This document shows, in pieces, positions 1 through 7,978 of a DNA stretch of 10,694 nt. The notes below the pieces were generated by a model. The model saw only the letters and a list, made by a program, of their open reading frames with translations, was not told where the DNA came from and searched no databases. The translations under genes and the position numbers were made by a program. Every line of letters starts with the position of its first letter. The first letter of the stretch is position 1. Source of the stretch: Blastocatellia bacterium (GTDB lineage: Bacteria > Acidobacteriota > Blastocatellia > Pyrinomonadales > Pyrinomonadaceae); the NCBI GenBank assembly GCA_003488005.1, contig DNND01000100.1, forward strand, positions 59,240 through 69,933, given 5' to 3'.

Positions 1-291
1 CGCAACTACACGCAGTGCGATTCAATGCTGATTGGATCGAATTCCGGCGCGAATACGTTTCCCTATATTGAGGTAATGAACAACAGCTCGAGTGTTGAGC
101 ATGAAGCTTCCACCTCGAAGATTAGCGAGGAGCAATTGTTTTACCTTCAGCAGCGCGGCATTTCGCAGGAAGACGCCGTCTCGCTGATCATTAACGGTTT
201 CTGCAAGGATGTGTTTTTGCAGTTGCCGATGGAATTTGCTGTCGAAGCGCAGCGGTTGCTTGGCTTGAAGCTGGAAGGCAGCGTCGGATAA
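1..291 (+). CDS. sufB: Fe-S cluster assembly scaffold SufB, C-terminal 96 residues (5' end outside window)
   Basis: SufB is the scaffold subunit of the cytosolic SufBCD complex, on which Fe-S clusters are built. Only its C-terminal 96 residues are here; the frame is open at the window edge and ends with TAA. The visible sequence is textbook SufB: RNYTQCDSML, then TFPYIEV, EHEAST, EEQLFYLQQRGI, VNGFCKDVF-like IINGFCKDVF and PMEFAVEAQ, ending GSVG. By alignment from memory to E. coli SufB, the Cys of YTQC (residue 6 of the fragment) matches Cys405 and the second Glu of EHE (residue 35) matches Glu434. These residues, with SufD His360, are reported to matter for cluster formation. It is the first visible gene of the suf operon, with sufC 84 nt downstream. 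An internal ATG at 25 is not a real start, because conserved SufB sequence extends upstream of it. Confidence 0.96.
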   Translation, partial: RNYTQCDSMLIGSNSGANTFPYIEVMNNSSSVEHEASTSKISEEQLFYLQQRGISQEDAVSLIINGFCKDVFLQLPMEFAVEAQRLLGLKLEGSVG

Positions 292-294
292 ACG

Positions 295-328
295 GACGCG
301 GAGATACGGCGACGCGGAGACGCGGAGA
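295..328. repeat. Short octamer tandem array (GACGCGGA)n between sufB and sufC
   Basis: Four consecutive 8-nt units run from 295: GACGCGGA, GATACGGC (degenerate), GACGCGGA and GACGCGGA, with a trailing GA. The array lies in the 84-nt sufB-sufC spacer, 3 nt after the sufB stop and 33 nt before the sufC Shine-Dalgarno. Its reverse translation gives the Arg/Ser/Pro-rich peptide pattern often seen in spurious ORFs. It looks like a short simple-sequence array; no function is evident. Confidence 0.7.
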
Positions 329-360
329 TTTTTGCTGCCGTGTAGCCGCGTCATAATTTT

Positions 361-366
361 GAGGAG
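361..366 (+). promoter_or_regulatory. Shine-Dalgarno of sufC
   Basis: GAGGAG sits 9 nt before the GTG at 376. It decides the start: the family N-terminus (MLEIKNLHAGI) begins exactly at this GTG, and no in-frame ATG lies nearby. Confidence 0.75.
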
Positions 367-375
367 TAATCATTC

Positions 376-1152
376 GTGTTAGAGATCAAAAATCTACATG
401 CCGGCATCGATGGCAATGAAATCCTGAAAGGGATCAATCTCACCGTAAACAAAGGTGAGATACACGCCATCATGGGCCCAAATGGCTCGGGAAAGTCGAC
501 GCTGGCAAAAGTCCTGTCGGGGCATCCGGCCTATCAAGTCACCAAGGGTGAAGTGCTTTACGAGGGCAAGAACCTACTCGAGTTAGCACCGGATGAGCGC
601 GCGCGTGAAGGCATCTTCATGGCGTTTCAATATCCAATCGAGGTCCCCGGCGTTTCGAATGCGCAGTTTCTTCGCCTCGCCTATAACGAAAAGCGCAAGC
701 ACCTTGGCGAAGAAGAACTCGATCCGCTCGAGTTTAAGGATCTATTGAAAGAGCGCGCCAAGGTAGTGGAGATGGACGCCAGTTTCATGACGCGTTCCGT
801 CAATGAAGGTTTCTCCGGCGGCGAAAAAAAGCGCAATGAAATTCTGCAAATGGCCGTGCTCGAACCGAAGTTGGCGGTGCTTGATGAAACCGATTCAGGT
901 CTCGACATCGATGCATTACGGATCGTGGCCGGCGGCGTCAATCAACTTCACAACGCGAACAACGCGGTGATTCTGGTGACGCACTACCAGCGACTGCTCG
1001 ATTACATAGTGCCGCAGTTTGTTCACGTGTTGGCCAACGGCCGCATCGCCAAAGAGGGCGGGAAAGAGTTGGCACTCGAACTCGAACAAAAAGGTTATGA
1101 CTGGTTGAAGACAGCGCCAGACGGTAATGGCGCGGGCGCAGGTGCAAACTAA
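376..1152 (+). CDS. sufC: Fe-S cluster assembly ATPase SufC
   Basis: SufC is the ABC-type ATPase of the SufBCD complex. ATP binding drives SufC dimerisation and remodels the SufB-SufD scaffold so that clusters can form. It is cytosolic, not a transporter. The 258 residues show a Walker A GPNGSGKS (34-41), the Q-loop in AFQYP (Q85), the signature FSGGEKKR (146-153), a Walker B ending VLDE (168-171), the D-loop SGLD (174-177) and the switch His in VTHYQR (H203). The string DETDSGLDIDAL is diagnostic of SufC among ABC ATPases. Length is normal, apart from a Gly/Ala/Asn-rich tail (residues 250-258) that is probably disordered. Translation starts at GTG with a good Shine-Dalgarno. The sufD start lies only 2 nt after the stop, which implies coupled translation. 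Confidence 0.98.
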   Translation: MLEIKNLHAGIDGNEILKGINLTVNKGEIHAIMGPNGSGKSTLAKVLSGHPAYQVTKGEVLYEGKNLLELAPDERAREGIFMAFQYPIEVPGVSNAQFLRLAYNEKRKHLGEEELDPLEFKDLLKERAKVVEMDASFMTRSVNEGFSGGEKKRNEILQMAVLEPKLAVLDETDSGLDIDALRIVAGGVNQLHNANNAVILVTHYQRLLDYIVPQFVHVLANGRIAKEGGKELALELEQKGYDWLKTAPDGNGAGAGAN

Positions 1153-1154
1153 GA

Positions 1155-2492
1155 ATGGCTGCTGAACTAAAGACAAAAGAGAACTCGTATCAGGAAACTT
1201 TTCGAGCGCTTCAGCAAAGTCGCGGGCCGGAAAGCTCGTGGCTTGACCGTCTGCGACAGAACGCAATGGAGCGGTTTGTAGAGTTAGGCTTTCCCTCGGT
1301 GAAGGAAGAGGAATGGAAATATACAAACGTCGCCGCACTCGCGCGCAGCAACTTCCAGCCCTCATCTGCTTCCGTACCAACCACGCAATCGGATGCGGAG
1401 TTGAAACAACTCGGTTCAGTTCCCGAAGCGCGTTCGAGCCAGTTAGTTTTCGTTGACGGCGTTCTGAGAAATGATTTGTCTTCATTAAGTGCTCTTCCGT
1501 CGGAAGTCGTCGCGATCGATTTGGCTCAGGCGCTTGGCGACGAGCGGTACGCCGAAATTGTGCGCGGGCATCTATCGCGTCAGGCTGACTATGTCTTAAA
1601 CGGATTCACCGCACTCAACACGGCATTCATAGATCACGGCGCGTTTGTTTATATTCCTAAAGGTGTGACCGTTGCAGCCCCGATCCATTTGCTGTTCATC
1701 GCGCAAAGCGAGAACACGGCAAACTTTCCGCGTGTGCTGGTCGTGGCCGCGGAAAACAGCAGCGCAACTATCGTAGAAAACTACTTAAGCGAGGGAGAAA
1801 CGCGGTATCTAACCAACGGCGTGGTCGAGGTTGTACTGGAAGAGGGCGCGCGGCTGGAGCACTACAAGGTGCAGCGTGAAAGCGTCGAGGCGTATCACAT
1901 CGCTACCACCGCCGTCGGCCTGGGGCGAAACTCGCGCTACGACACAACCACGATTACGTTTGGCGCGAAATTGTCGCGGCATGACATCGTGGTGACCATG
2001 GACCACGAAGGCGCAGAGTGTTGGGTGGACGGCCTTTATCTTGTGACTGGCGACCAGCACGCCGACACACACTCGGTCATCGATCATCGTCAGCCCAATT
2101 GTACCAGCCATCAACTTTACAAAGGGATTCTGGACGGCAAGTCACGCGCTGTTTTTAACGGCAAAGTTTTTGTGCGGCACAACGCGCAGAAGACAGACGC
2201 TATGCAGACGAATAAGAATTTGCTGCTCTCGAACGATGCTCGGGTGGACACGAAGCCACAGTTGGAGATTCTGGCGGATGACGTTAAATGCGCGCACGGC
2301 GCCGCGGTCGGACAGATCGATCAGGATGAATTGTTTTACCTCGAGACTCGCGGCATTCATCCCGACCTGGGACGGAACCTGTTGACCTATGGTTTCGCTG
2401 AAGAAGTCATCGCGAAGATCAAACTTGATTCGATTGGTAAGGAGCTGGACGAAGCAGTCCTTCACCGGTTGAATGCGCGTTTGGAAGCATAG
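1155..2492 (+). CDS. sufD: Fe-S cluster assembly protein SufD
   Basis: SufD is the SufB paralogue that completes the SufBC2D scaffold and takes part in iron acquisition. The 445-residue protein has the family N-terminal block RFVELGFPSVKEEEWKYTNV (41-60), a long beta-helix core, and the C-terminal block with NGKVFVRHNAQKTDAMQTNK, LLLSNDARVDTKPQLEI, KCAHGAAVGQ and LFYLETRGI. His381 in CAHGA corresponds to E. coli SufD His360, one of the residues proposed to act in nascent cluster assembly with SufB Cys405. The ATG lies 2 nt after the sufC stop; only a weak AGGTG is visible upstream, inside the end of sufC, so coupling to sufC is likely. Nothing is truncated. The gene is followed by a small protease gene rather than directly by sufS, which is unusual. 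Confidence 0.97.
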   Translation: MAAELKTKENSYQETFRALQQSRGPESSWLDRLRQNAMERFVELGFPSVKEEEWKYTNVAALARSNFQPSSASVPTTQSDAELKQLGSVPEARSSQLVFVDGVLRNDLSSLSALPSEVVAIDLAQALGDERYAEIVRGHLSRQADYVLNGFTALNTAFIDHGAFVYIPKGVTVAAPIHLLFIAQSENTANFPRVLVVAAENSSATIVENYLSEGETRYLTNGVVEVVLEEGARLEHYKVQRESVEAYHIATTAVGLGRNSRYDTTTITFGAKLSRHDIVVTMDHEGAECWVDGLYLVTGDQHADTHSVIDHRQPNCTSHQLYKGILDGKSRAVFNGKVFVRHNAQKTDAMQTNKNLLLSNDARVDTKPQLEILADDVKCAHGAAVGQIDQDELFYLETRGIHPDLGRNLLTYGFAEEVIAKIKLDSIGKELDEAVLHRLNARLEA

Positions 2493-2517
2493 CTGTGAGG
2501 GCGACGGAGCTTAAATT

Positions 2518-2871
2518 ATGGGCTTAACTTACATCGAAGGGACCGTGACCGGTCCAACGGGAAAACTGACCGCTGTGGAGTTTCTGGTTGATAGTGGGGC
2601 TAGATATACATTGCTCCCTGAGACAAGCTGGAAGGCCATCGACCTTTCCGCCAAACGCAGGATGACCTTTACCTTGGCTGATGGCACTAAGATCGAACGA
2701 AATATTTCGGAGTGTCATATTGCGCTCCCTCAAGGCGAAGGACATACTCCGGTAATTTTGGGCGAGACAGGCGATGAGGCTCTACTGGGAGTTGTCATGC
2801 TTGAGGAGTTGGGTTTGGTTCTAAATCCCTTTCAGCGATCATTACAACCAGCCCGTATGATGCTGGCTTGA
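2518..2871 (+). CDS. Retropepsin-like clan AA aspartic protease (AF_0612-type), inside the suf operon
   Basis: This 117-residue protein resembles the small single-lobed retroviral-type aspartic proteases of bacteria and archaea (clan AA, the family named after AF_0612). The catalytic motif is FLVDSGARYTLLP, with D25-S26-G27. A second family mark is the hydrophobic-hydrophobic-Gly stretch near the C-terminus (LLG at 89-91, within ALLGVVMLEELGL), which packs behind the active site in retropepsins. One Asp per chain implies that an active enzyme would be a homodimer. There is no signal peptide or membrane segment, so it is probably cytosolic. Start ATG has GGAG 8 nt upstream. The stop TGA overlaps a possible TTG start of sufS and lies 8 nt before the likely ATG, so it is transcribed with suf and may be coupled to sufS. 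The substrate is unknown, and a role in Fe-S assembly is unproven. It may be an insertion relative to the usual sufBCDS order. Confidence 0.85.
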   Translation: MGLTYIEGTVTGPTGKLTAVEFLVDSGARYTLLPETSWKAIDLSAKRRMTFTLADGTKIERNISECHIALPQGEGHTPVILGETGDEALLGVVMLEELGLVLNPFQRSLQPARMMLA

Positions 2872-2879
2872 TAAATCCA

Positions 2880-4145
<1,266 letters not shown>

Positions 4146-4151
4146 ACGTAA

Positions 4152-4210
4152 GTCCGATAAACTTTAGTTTGTCGTTTCGTAGCATTTCGACAAACTGAAG
4201 TTTATCGGAC
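4152..4210. repeat. Nested palindrome: 23-bp hairpin between sufS and sufU
   Basis: The left arm 4152-4174 (begins GTCCGATAAACTT, ends AGTTTGTCG) pairs over its full 23 nt with the right arm 4188-4210, with a single G-T wobble and a 13-nt loop (4175-4187). Each arm is itself an imperfect palindrome: 4155-4163 against 4166-4174, and 4188-4196 against 4199-4207. The element could therefore fold as one long hairpin or as two short ones. It fills most of the 76-nt sufS-sufU spacer and ends 11 nt before the sufU ATG. No T-tract follows, so it does not look like a terminator. The build resembles REP-like or MITE-like intergenic elements. Confidence 0.85.
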
Positions 4211-4221
4211 ACTTTAATTAT

Positions 4222-4671
4222 ATGTCGGAATTAAGCGAGCTATACCAACAGGTCATCCTGGACCACAACAAGAAGCCGCGAAATTTTCGCAAGCTGGAGA
4301 GCGCGAACCATTCGGCGGAAGGCTTCAACCCACTTTGCGGCGACCATCTGACGGTTTATCTGAACCTCGAAGACGACGCAGTAAAGGAAATAAGTTTCGA
4401 AGGTTCAGGTTGTGCCATCTCCAAAGCTGCCGCCAGCATGATGACGCAAGCAGTGAAGGGGAAAAGCAAAGAAGACGCTGAACAACTTTTCGGCTCGTTT
4501 CATGAGATGGTTACCAGCGATTCGGATGAAGAGAACGTCGCGGAGCGTTTGGGAAACCTGAAGGTGTTTTCCGGCGTGCGCGAGTTTCCGGTGCGCGTAA
4601 AGTGCGCCACGCTCGCCTGGCACACGATGCATGCGGCGCTGAATAATGAAGCGCTTGTCTCGACAGAGTGA
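4222..4671 (+). CDS. sufU: Fe-S cluster assembly sulfur-transfer protein SufU
   Basis: SufU is the zinc-binding partner that takes the persulfide sulfur from SufS and passes it to SufBCD. It replaces SufE in this type of operon. The 149 residues contain the expected zinc ligands: C39 and D41 in NPLCGDHL, C64 in EGSGCAISKAAASMMTQ, and C128 in RVKCATLAW. The spacing between the second and third Cys holds the extra segment typical of SufU compared with IscU. The N-terminal LYQQVILDHNKKPRNF is also typical. No Shine-Dalgarno is visible before the ATG, because the nearest upstream sequence is AT-rich and then the hairpin arm. Translation may depend on that structure or on a leaderless or coupled mode (inference). 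It is the last gene of the operon; a terminator follows 26 nt after the stop. Confidence 0.97.
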   Translation: MSELSELYQQVILDHNKKPRNFRKLESANHSAEGFNPLCGDHLTVYLNLEDDAVKEISFEGSGCAISKAAASMMTQAVKGKSKEDAEQLFGSFHEMVTSDSDEENVAERLGNLKVFSGVREFPVRVKCATLAWHTMHAALNNEALVSTE

Positions 4672-4696
4672 GGCTTCGAGAAATATGCAGATTGCG

Positions 4697-4720
4697 AACG
4701 GCCGGGTGGCCGTTTTTTAT
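4697..4720 (+). terminator. Rho-independent terminator of the suf operon
   Basis: AACGGCC (4697-4703), loop GGGT, then GGCCGTT (4708-4714) forms a 7-bp stem whose 3' side runs into a T-rich tract (TTTTTT at 4713-4718, then AT). It begins 26 nt after the sufU stop and fits the end of the operon. The rest of the 134-nt spacer to 4806 shows no recognisable promoter; TAATAT at 4766 is only a weak -10-like match. Confidence 0.85.
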
Positions 4721-4805
4721 TTGGTAAAGCAAAAGCGGCTGCGCGAAACCTCAGTACGCATGCAATAATATTTCCGCTTCATTAAATCCAGTAAGGCATT
4801 CAAGA

Positions 4806-5915
4806 GTGTTCATAACTTCCGTCGAGTTGCGCGAGATTCGTCTGCCGTTAGTGCATCCGTTTGAGACAAGCTTCGGGCGCACGATCGAGAGGCGCATCAT
4901 ACTTGTTCGTGTGGTTGATAAGAGTGCGCAGGAGGGTTGGGGCGAGTGCACGGCAGGCGAAGGCCCGTTCTATTGCGAAGAATGGACCGAGAGTGCTTGG
5001 GCTACGCTCAATACCTTCCTCGCGCAGAGAGTCCTTAAAAAGGAGATCGAAAACGCGACCGGCGTCTGGGAGCTGATGCGGCCAGTGCGCGGAAATCGCA
5101 TGGCCAAGGCAGCCATTGAAACTGCTTGTTGGGATCTTGAAGCGAAACAACTCGGCCGGCCGCTTTGGAAGCATTTGGGTGGTGAACGGCGTGAAATTCC
5201 CTGCGGTGTTTCGATTGGCATTCAGAACACGCCTGAAGACTTGCTTGAGAAGATTGAAAGGGAACTAGCGGCCGGTTACCAACGCATCAAGCTTAAGATT
5301 AAGCCCGGCTGGGATGTGAAGATTGTCGAGCTCGTGCGCAAGCGGTTTCCTGACATTCAATTAATGGTCGACGCGAATTCAGCCTACAGTTTGGCCGACG
5401 TAAATTTGTTTCGAGAGTTGGACCAGTTCGATTTGATGATGGTTGAACAGCCACTGGCTCATGATGATATTTTCGACCACGCTGAGTTGCAGCAGCAGAT
5501 TGCGACTGATATCTGTCTTGACGAGTCCATTCGCTCAAGCGCCGATGCAGCACATGCGATCGCGCTGAGCGCTTGTCGTGTTATCAATGTGAAACTGGGA
5601 CGAGTAGGCGGACACGCGCAGGCAAAAGGCGTTGAGCAAGTATGCCGCCAAAACAATGTTCCGGTGTGGTGCGGGGGCATGCTCGAGTCCGGCGTCGGCC
5701 GCGCGCACAACATTGCGATGGCGACGCTGGCCGGATTTTCTTTGCCGGGCGATGTGTCGGCCAGTTCACGCTACTGGAAAGAAGACATTATCGAACCGCC
5801 GGTAACTGTCAGTTCAAGCGGAACACTTACCGCGCCTGAAAAACCGGGCATTGGATTTGACGTGAATCTTTCAAGAATTGAAAAACTAACAGTAAGAAAA
5901 GAATCGATTGGCTGA
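4806..5915 (+). CDS. menC: Enolase-superfamily o-succinylbenzoate synthase / N-succinylamino-acid racemase
   Basis: This 369-residue enzyme belongs to the muconate-lactonising subgroup of the enolase superfamily, in the branch that holds MenC (menaquinone synthesis) and N-acyl/N-succinylamino-acid racemases. The N-terminal capping domain carries HPFETSFG (17-24) and GWGECTAGEGPFY (44-56), typical of this branch. The barrel has the catalytic K-x-K (K162, K164), metal ligands D189 (VDAN), E214 (VEQP) and D239 (CLDES), and the second-side lysine K263 (NVKLGRVGG). The start is GTG, chosen because the conserved N-terminus VELREIRLPLVHPF follows at once and no ATG lies nearby. Sequence alone does not separate OSBS from racemase activity; many members do both. 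No other men gene is visible, but an M20 amidohydrolase gene starts 17 nt downstream, which favours a racemase role in amino-acid conversion (inference). Confidence 0.88.
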   Translation: MFITSVELREIRLPLVHPFETSFGRTIERRIILVRVVDKSAQEGWGECTAGEGPFYCEEWTESAWATLNTFLAQRVLKKEIENATGVWELMRPVRGNRMAKAAIETACWDLEAKQLGRPLWKHLGGERREIPCGVSIGIQNTPEDLLEKIERELAAGYQRIKLKIKPGWDVKIVELVRKRFPDIQLMVDANSAYSLADVNLFRELDQFDLMMVEQPLAHDDIFDHAELQQQIATDICLDESIRSSADAAHAIALSACRVINVKLGRVGGHAQAKGVEQVCRQNNVPVWCGGMLESGVGRAHNIAMATLAGFSLPGDVSASSRYWKEDIIEPPVTVSSSGTLTAPEKPGIGFDVNLSRIEKLTVRKESIG

Positions 5916-5932
5916 TAATTGTTCGAATTCTT

Positions 5933-7093
5933 ATGAACAACTCAGGTGTAAACATTGCTGTGTTAAGAGACTACTTTCTTAGCCGGCAGGACCAGATCGT
6001 CGTCTTAATAAATGCGCTGGTCGAAATAGAATCCCCTTCAGGCGACGAAGCGGGCAGCAGGGATGTTGTATCTCTGTTGGCGAACCAGGCAGAAACGATT
6101 GCCGGCGTGAAAGTCGAGGTTGTGCCGGTTAATAATTATGGTCAGCACCTGCGGCTTTCTGCCTTTTCGGAGGCGGCCGACCCCGCGCCGGTTCTTTTGT
6201 TGGGACACACCGATACCGTTCACGCGCGCGGTTCGATCGTCGAACGACCATGGCGCATCGAAGGCAACAAAGCCTACGGGCCGGGCGTGTTTGATATGAA
6301 AGCGAATTGCGTCCTGGCATTGGAAGTCATTCGCGCGCTTACGCAATTTGGAATTCAGCCCAAGCGTTCGGTTGTTTTGCTATTAACCTGCGACGAGGAA
6401 ACCGGAAGCGCCAGTGGACGCGCGCTGGTGGAAGCGATCGCAAGACAAGCGAGCAGCGTTCTGGTGCTTGAACCTTCCGGCAGCGGTGGCCGCGCGAAGA
6501 CCGGACGCAAGGGAACTGGAATTTATTCGCTCGAAGCCATTGGTCGTGCCGCTCATGCGGGATTGGAACCAGAGAAAGGCGCCAGTGCGGTGCTGGAATT
6601 AGCGCGACAGACGGAACGACTGCATGCGTTCAACGGAAAGGCAGGCGGTGTCAGCGTAAATGTTGGCGTCTTTCGCGGCGGCACCTTGTCGAATGTCGTC
6701 GCAGCCGAAGCGCGCGCGGAAATCGACGTGCGCTTCACAACCGCGGCCGAATCAGAGTTGATTGAGAACGAAATCTTCAAGCTGCGATCATTCGACGTTC
6801 GCGTGCAACTAAAGTTAACTGGTGGTATCAATCGCCCGCCGCTCGAGCGCACGGAAAAAGTTGTGAAACTTTATCAGCAAGCGAAAGCTATTGCGGGCCA
6901 GCTCGATTTCGAACTCGGTGAAACGCAGGTTGGTGGTGCTTCGGATGGAAACTTTGCGGCTGCGGTTGGTGCTGCAGTGCTTGATGGACTTGGAATCGCC
7001 GGCGACGGCGCGCATGCAGCTCACGAGCATATTATTCTCGACGACATTCCGCGGCGTGGCGCGTTGATCGCTGCGTTAATAGCGTCCTTGTGA
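5933..7093 (+). CDS. M20 family metallopeptidase (carboxypeptidase G2/ArgE-DapE-like amidohydrolase)
   Basis: A dizinc amidohydrolase of the M20 family, cutting N-acyl-amino acids or C-terminal residues. In the 386 residues the metal and catalytic sites are all visible: H92 and D94 in LLLGHTDTV, bridging D121 in GPGVFDMK, catalytic E155 with metal-binding E156 in CDEETGS, E180 in LEPSG, and H361 in GAHAAHEHI. The dimerisation (lid) domain with GRAAHAGLEPEKGASA (H208) lies in the middle. No signal peptide is seen, so it is probably cytosolic. The ATG lies 17 nt after the racemase-like gene, without a clear Shine-Dalgarno; the two are probably one transcript. Beside an NSAR/OSBS protein, an L-selective N-succinyl- or N-acyl-amino-acid hydrolase is an attractive guess. 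Carboxypeptidase G2-like activity is the alternative. The stop codon overlaps the first unit of a heptamer repeat. Confidence 0.92.
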   Translation: MNNSGVNIAVLRDYFLSRQDQIVVLINALVEIESPSGDEAGSRDVVSLLANQAETIAGVKVEVVPVNNYGQHLRLSAFSEAADPAPVLLLGHTDTVHARGSIVERPWRIEGNKAYGPGVFDMKANCVLALEVIRALTQFGIQPKRSVVLLLTCDEETGSASGRALVEAIARQASSVLVLEPSGSGGRAKTGRKGTGIYSLEAIGRAAHAGLEPEKGASAVLELARQTERLHAFNGKAGGVSVNVGVFRGGTLSNVVAAEARAEIDVRFTTAAESELIENEIFKLRSFDVRVQLKLTGGINRPPLERTEKVVKLYQQAKAIAGQLDFELGETQVGGASDGNFAAAVGAAVLDGLGIAGDGAHAAHEHIILDDIPRRGALIAALIASL

Positions 7094-7205
7094 ATTTCGA
7101 ATTTCGAATTTCGGAATTCGAATTTCGGATTTTGCTGGTGCGTATCCAAATTTCTGACGATGGTTTGAAGTGGTTTGCAAATTCGAAATTCGAAATCCGA
7201 CATTC
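7092..7205. repeat. Heptamer array GAATTTC with an inverted counterpart (long imperfect hairpin)
   Basis: Six 7-nt units run from 7092 to 7133: GAATTTC three times, GGAATTC, GAATTTC and GGATTTT. On the other side of a roughly 45-nt spacer the complementary units GAAATTC, GAAATCC and GACATTC occupy 7185-7205, with a partial unit before them. The stretch 7111-7135 pairs with 7177-7200 with two mismatches and one bulge, leaving a loop of about 41 nt. The array starts inside the M20 stop codon and fills the spacer to xth. It resembles the heptameric short tandem repeats described in cyanobacteria and other bacteria. Confidence 0.85.
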
Positions 7206-7209
7206 TCCT

Positions 7210-7977
7210 ATGAAAATCGCAACCTGGAACGTTAATTCAATTCTCGCGCGGCTGCCGCACCTGATTCGTTGGCTGCAGGCAGTCGAACCCGACGTGCTTT
7301 GTCTTCAGGAAACGAAGTGCACCGACGACAAGTTTCCTTTTGCGGAACTTTCAAACATTGGTTATTGCGCCAGCGTGTTTGGCCAACAGAGTTACAACGG
7401 CGTGGCGATCCTTACACGAGAGGAATGCGCTGAAGTGCAGCGCGGCAATTATGAAGATCAGGAAGGAGCGCACGCGCGTCTGCTGGCGGCGACGATTGAT
7501 GGTGTTAAGGTCGTCAACGTTTATATTCCCAACGGGCAGTCGGTTGGTTCCGAGAAATACGAATTCAAACTTGATTGGATGAAACGCTTGCGCAGTTTTT
7601 TTGATCACAACTACCAGCCGAATACTTCTGTGTTGCTTTGCGGCGACTTTAACGTAGCGCCTGAGGATCGCGACATACACAATCCCAAGCTTTGGCAGGA
7701 ACGAATCATGTGCAGCACCGGCGAGCGCGCGGCTCTCGATGAAATAAAGCGTTGGGGCTTTACCGATTCATTTCGGCTTCATCATGAAGAGGGCGGGCAG
7801 TTTTCCTGGTGGGATTATCGCGCCGGCGCTTTTCGTCGCAATATGGGTTTGCGCATCGATCACCTGTGGGCAACTAAAGCGTTAGCCGCGCGCAGTAAGA
7901 ATACTTGGATTGATATTGAGCCGCGCACCTGGGAGCGGCCATCGGATCACGCGCCCGTCGTTGCTGAGTTTGAATGA
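7210..7977 (+). CDS. xth: Exodeoxyribonuclease III (AP endonuclease, ExoIII/APE1 family)
   Basis: A DNA-repair nuclease of the EEP superfamily. It cuts 5' of abasic sites, trims 3' blocks and degrades one strand of duplex DNA from the 3' end, in a Mg2+-dependent reaction. The 255 residues carry the whole active site: N7 in WNVNS, E34 in LQETKC, Y105 in VYIPNG, D146 and N148 in GDFNVAP, D217 in RIDHLWAT, and the terminal D246-H247 in SDHAPV. ATG 7210 is the start because homologues begin MKIATWNVNS. The frame stays open upstream through the heptamer repeats to a GTG at 7090 that overlaps the M20 stop, which would add 40 low-complexity residues; I regard that extension as spurious. No strong Shine-Dalgarno is visible. 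It may share the transcript of the M20 gene or have its own promoter within the repeats. Confidence 0.95.
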   Translation: MKIATWNVNSILARLPHLIRWLQAVEPDVLCLQETKCTDDKFPFAELSNIGYCASVFGQQSYNGVAILTREECAEVQRGNYEDQEGAHARLLAATIDGVKVVNVYIPNGQSVGSEKYEFKLDWMKRLRSFFDHNYQPNTSVLLCGDFNVAPEDRDIHNPKLWQERIMCSTGERAALDEIKRWGFTDSFRLHHEEGGQFSWWDYRAGAFRRNMGLRIDHLWATKALAARSKNTWIDIEPRTWERPSDHAPVVAEFE

Positions 7978-7978
7978 A

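Noticed and set aside
22..354. 110-codon minus-strand frame with Arg/Ser/Pro-rich start
   Set aside because: Its start is a translation of the octamer repeat and the rest is antisense to sufB.
916..1485. 189-codon open frame on the minus strand
   Set aside because: It lies antisense across sufC and sufD, whose protein motifs are unmistakable; its own translation shows no family features.
4152..4210. Terminator between sufS and sufU
   Set aside because: The stem is long and AT-containing with no T-tract, and sufU, needed with SufS, follows at once; a true terminator lies after sufU.
4763..4771. Promoter before the menC-like gene (CAATAATAT)
   Set aside because: The -10-like match is weak (four of six) and no -35-like element stands at the right distance.
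7092..7205. Possible CRISPR array
   Set aside because: Units are 7 nt, contiguous and inverted across a single spacer; there are no regular unique spacers and no cas genes.
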